Source of the DNA: Clostridium sp. CAG:590
GTDB taxonomy: Bacteria; Bacillota; Clostridia; Lachnospirales; Lachnospiraceae
Reading direction: 5' to 3'
Assembly: GCA_000431135.1 (NCBI GenBank)
Contig: HF987770.1
Location: 1 to 21,519, forward strand
Length of the DNA stretch: 21,519 nt
In this document: positions 20,197 to 21,519 of the stretch, piece by piece
How the letters are laid out: each line of letters opens with the position of its first letter
Numbering within the stretch: the first letter of the stretch is position 1
Notes under the pieces: generated by a model
Seen by the model: only the letters and a program-made list of their open reading frames with translations
Told to the model about the DNA's origin: nothing
Databases searched by the model: none
Made by a program: the position numbers and the translations under genes

Positions 20197-21519
20197 ATGG
20201 GTGGATTTTTTGGAGTTGTTTCAAAAGAAGATTGCATGTTTGATCTGTTTTTTGGAACGGATTATCATTCGCATTTGGGAACAAGAAGAGGTGGACTTGC
20301 AGTATATGGTGAAAATGGTTTCGATCGTTCCATTCACAATATCGAGAATGCCCCATTCCGTACCAAATTTGACAAAGATGTGCAGGAGATGAAAGGTTAC
20401 ATGGGAATCGGCTGTATTTCAGATTATGAACCACAGCCTTTGATCGTTCGTTCCCATCATGGAACTTATGCAATCACTACAGTTAGTAAGATCAATAACA
20501 CCGAAGAGATTGTGACCTCTATTTTTTCCAATGGCAATTCTCATTTTCTGGAAATGAGCGGCGGAGATATCAATCCAACTGAATTAGTTGCCGCAATCAT
20601 CAACCAGAAGGAAAATATCATCGATGGTATTCACTATGCCTTAGAATTGATCGACGGTTCTCTCACTATAATGGTCATGACTCCAAAAGGAATCTATGCT
20701 GCACGGGATAAATACGGACGTACTCCGGTTGTCATTGGCAAGAAGGAAGGTGCCTACTGCCTGACATTTGAAGACTTTGCATACCGCAATCTCGGTTATC
20801 AGGACTTCAAAGAATTAGGACCGGGCGAGATTGACATTGTCACACAGGACGGTGTGAAGACTTTGGTCGCTCCCGGTGACAAAATGAAGATCTGTACGTT
20901 CCTCTGGGTATATTATGGCTATCCATCCAGCTCATACGAAGGAATCAGCGTAGAACAGATGCGTTACAACTGCGGTGCTGCACTTGCAAAACGTGACAAT
21001 GTCAAACCGGATATCGTTGCCGGTGTTCCGGATTCCGGAACCGCACATGCTGTTGGTTATTCCAATGCATCCGGTATTCCATTTTCAAGACCATTTATCA
21101 AATATACCCCAACCTGGCCACGTTCCTTCATGCCAACGATCCAGAGTAAACGTAACCTGATCGCAAAGATGAAGCTGATCGCCGTACATGATCTCATCAA
21201 AGATAAGAGCCTTCTCTTAATCGATGACTCTATCGTGCGTGGTACCCAGTTACGCGAAACAACCGAATTCTTATACCAGAGCGGTGCAAAGGAAGTACAT
21301 ATTCGTCCTGCCTGCCCACCTCTTGTATATGGATGTAAATATTTGAACTTCTCCCGTTCCTCTTCCGAGATGGATCTGATCACCCGTCGTGTCATTGCAC
21401 GTTTAGAGGGCACCGAGGAAGTATCTGAGGAAGTGTTGCAACAGTACACCGATCCGGAATCTCCAAAGTACGATCAGATGGTTGAGGAGATCCGCAAGGA
21501 ATTGAACTTTACGACTCTT
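20197..21519 (+). CDS. PurF-like amidophosphoribosyltransferase with degenerate glutaminase (partial)
   Basis: The frame is open for 441 codons to the window edge, so the C terminus is missing. ATG 20197 follows AAGGAG by eight bases. The C-terminal domain is a PRPP-binding phosphoribosyltransferase: LLIDDSIVRGTQ (residues about 340-351), VAGVPDSGTAHAVGYSNASG before it, and PRSFMPTIQSKR. The N-terminal domain aligns with class II glutaminases but begins MGGFFGVVSK where CGVFG would supply the nucleophile; RGGLAVYG stands for RGQESAG, and the HxRYST and HNGN elements are replaced by CISDYEPQP and VSKIN. PurF makes phosphoribosylamine in purine synthesis; this copy probably cannot use glutamine itself. 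It may be a paralog or an ammonia-dependent form. Confidence 0.88.
   Translation, partial: MGGFFGVVSKEDCMFDLFFGTDYHSHLGTRRGGLAVYGENGFDRSIHNIENAPFRTKFDKDVQEMKGYMGIGCISDYEPQPLIVRSHHGTYAITTVSKINNTEEIVTSIFSNGNSHFLEMSGGDINPTELVAAIINQKENIIDGIHYALELIDGSLTIMVMTPKGIYAARDKYGRTPVVIGKKEGAYCLTFEDFAYRNLGYQDFKELGPGEIDIVTQDGVKTLVAPGDKMKICTFLWVYYGYPSSSYEGISVEQMRYNCGAALAKRDNVKPDIVAGVPDSGTAHAVGYSNASGIPFSRPFIKYTPTWPRSFMPTIQSKRNLIAKMKLIAVHDLIKDKSLLLIDDSIVRGTQLRETTEFLYQSGAKEVHIRPACPPLVYGCKYLNFSRSSSEMDLITRRVIARLEGTEEVSEEVLQQYTDPESPKYDQMVEEIRKELNFTTL

Overview
The window looks like part of a chromosome from a low-GC Gram-positive anaerobe of the Clostridia, most likely a Lachnospiraceae gut bacterium. This is inferred from strong AAGGAGG-type ribosome binding sites, frequent TTG starts, many iron-sulfur proteins, a radical-SAM thiazole pathway, and a CD1871A-type small protein next to a polyferredoxin and a TlpA-like lipoprotein. 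No tRNA, rRNA, CRISPR array, insertion sequence or phage gene was seen.

Region 1 (31-4434, minus strand) is a seven-gene sulfur assimilation operon, transcribed metY, siroheme sulfite reductase, TusA-like protein, thioredoxin, hcyS, hcyF, hcyD. It matches the protein-thiocarboxylate route to homocysteine known from Wolinella succinogenes. Sulfite is reduced to sulfide, an E1-like enzyme activates a ubiquitin-like carrier, a PLP enzyme joins carrier-bound sulfur to O-acetylhomoserine, and a JAMM protease trims the carrier and releases product. The carrier ends GGG-Ser-Arg, so it must be trimmed. A consensus promoter precedes metY.

Region 2 (4450-8566): behind the metY promoter lies a 134-bp deletion scar of a second copy of the TetR/methyltransferase locus found at 10.5-12.05 kb. 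Then comes an OmpR-type response regulator and sensor kinase pair (minus strand). Divergent from it is a small CXXC membrane protein, a polyferredoxin membrane protein and a TlpA-like thiol-redox lipoprotein, closed by a bidirectional terminator.

Region 3 (8577-13612): a MarR-autoregulated operon with a multi-spanning membrane protein and a protein of unknown function; a SAM methyltransferase with its TetR regulator; and, divergent from these, a second TetR regulator with an ATC-hydrolase-family gene. Three sites of the form TAAC-N4-GTTA mark a likely TetR operator.

Region 4 (13621-15437): a PnuC-type transporter and a flavodoxin-like reductase in one operon, then the decayed 3' end of a MATE efflux gene.

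Region 5 (15423-18470): thiamine thiazole genes thiS, thiG, thiH and a ThiE/TenI-like gene. There is no thiF and no recognisable TPP riboswitch, so the E1 of region 1 may also serve ThiS.

Region 6 (18696-21519): a cation diffusion facilitator behind a long structured leader with its own promoter and an intrinsic terminator, a candidate riboswitch. Divergent from it is a PurF-like protein cut by the window edge. Its phosphoribosyltransferase motif is intact but its glutaminase residues are missing.
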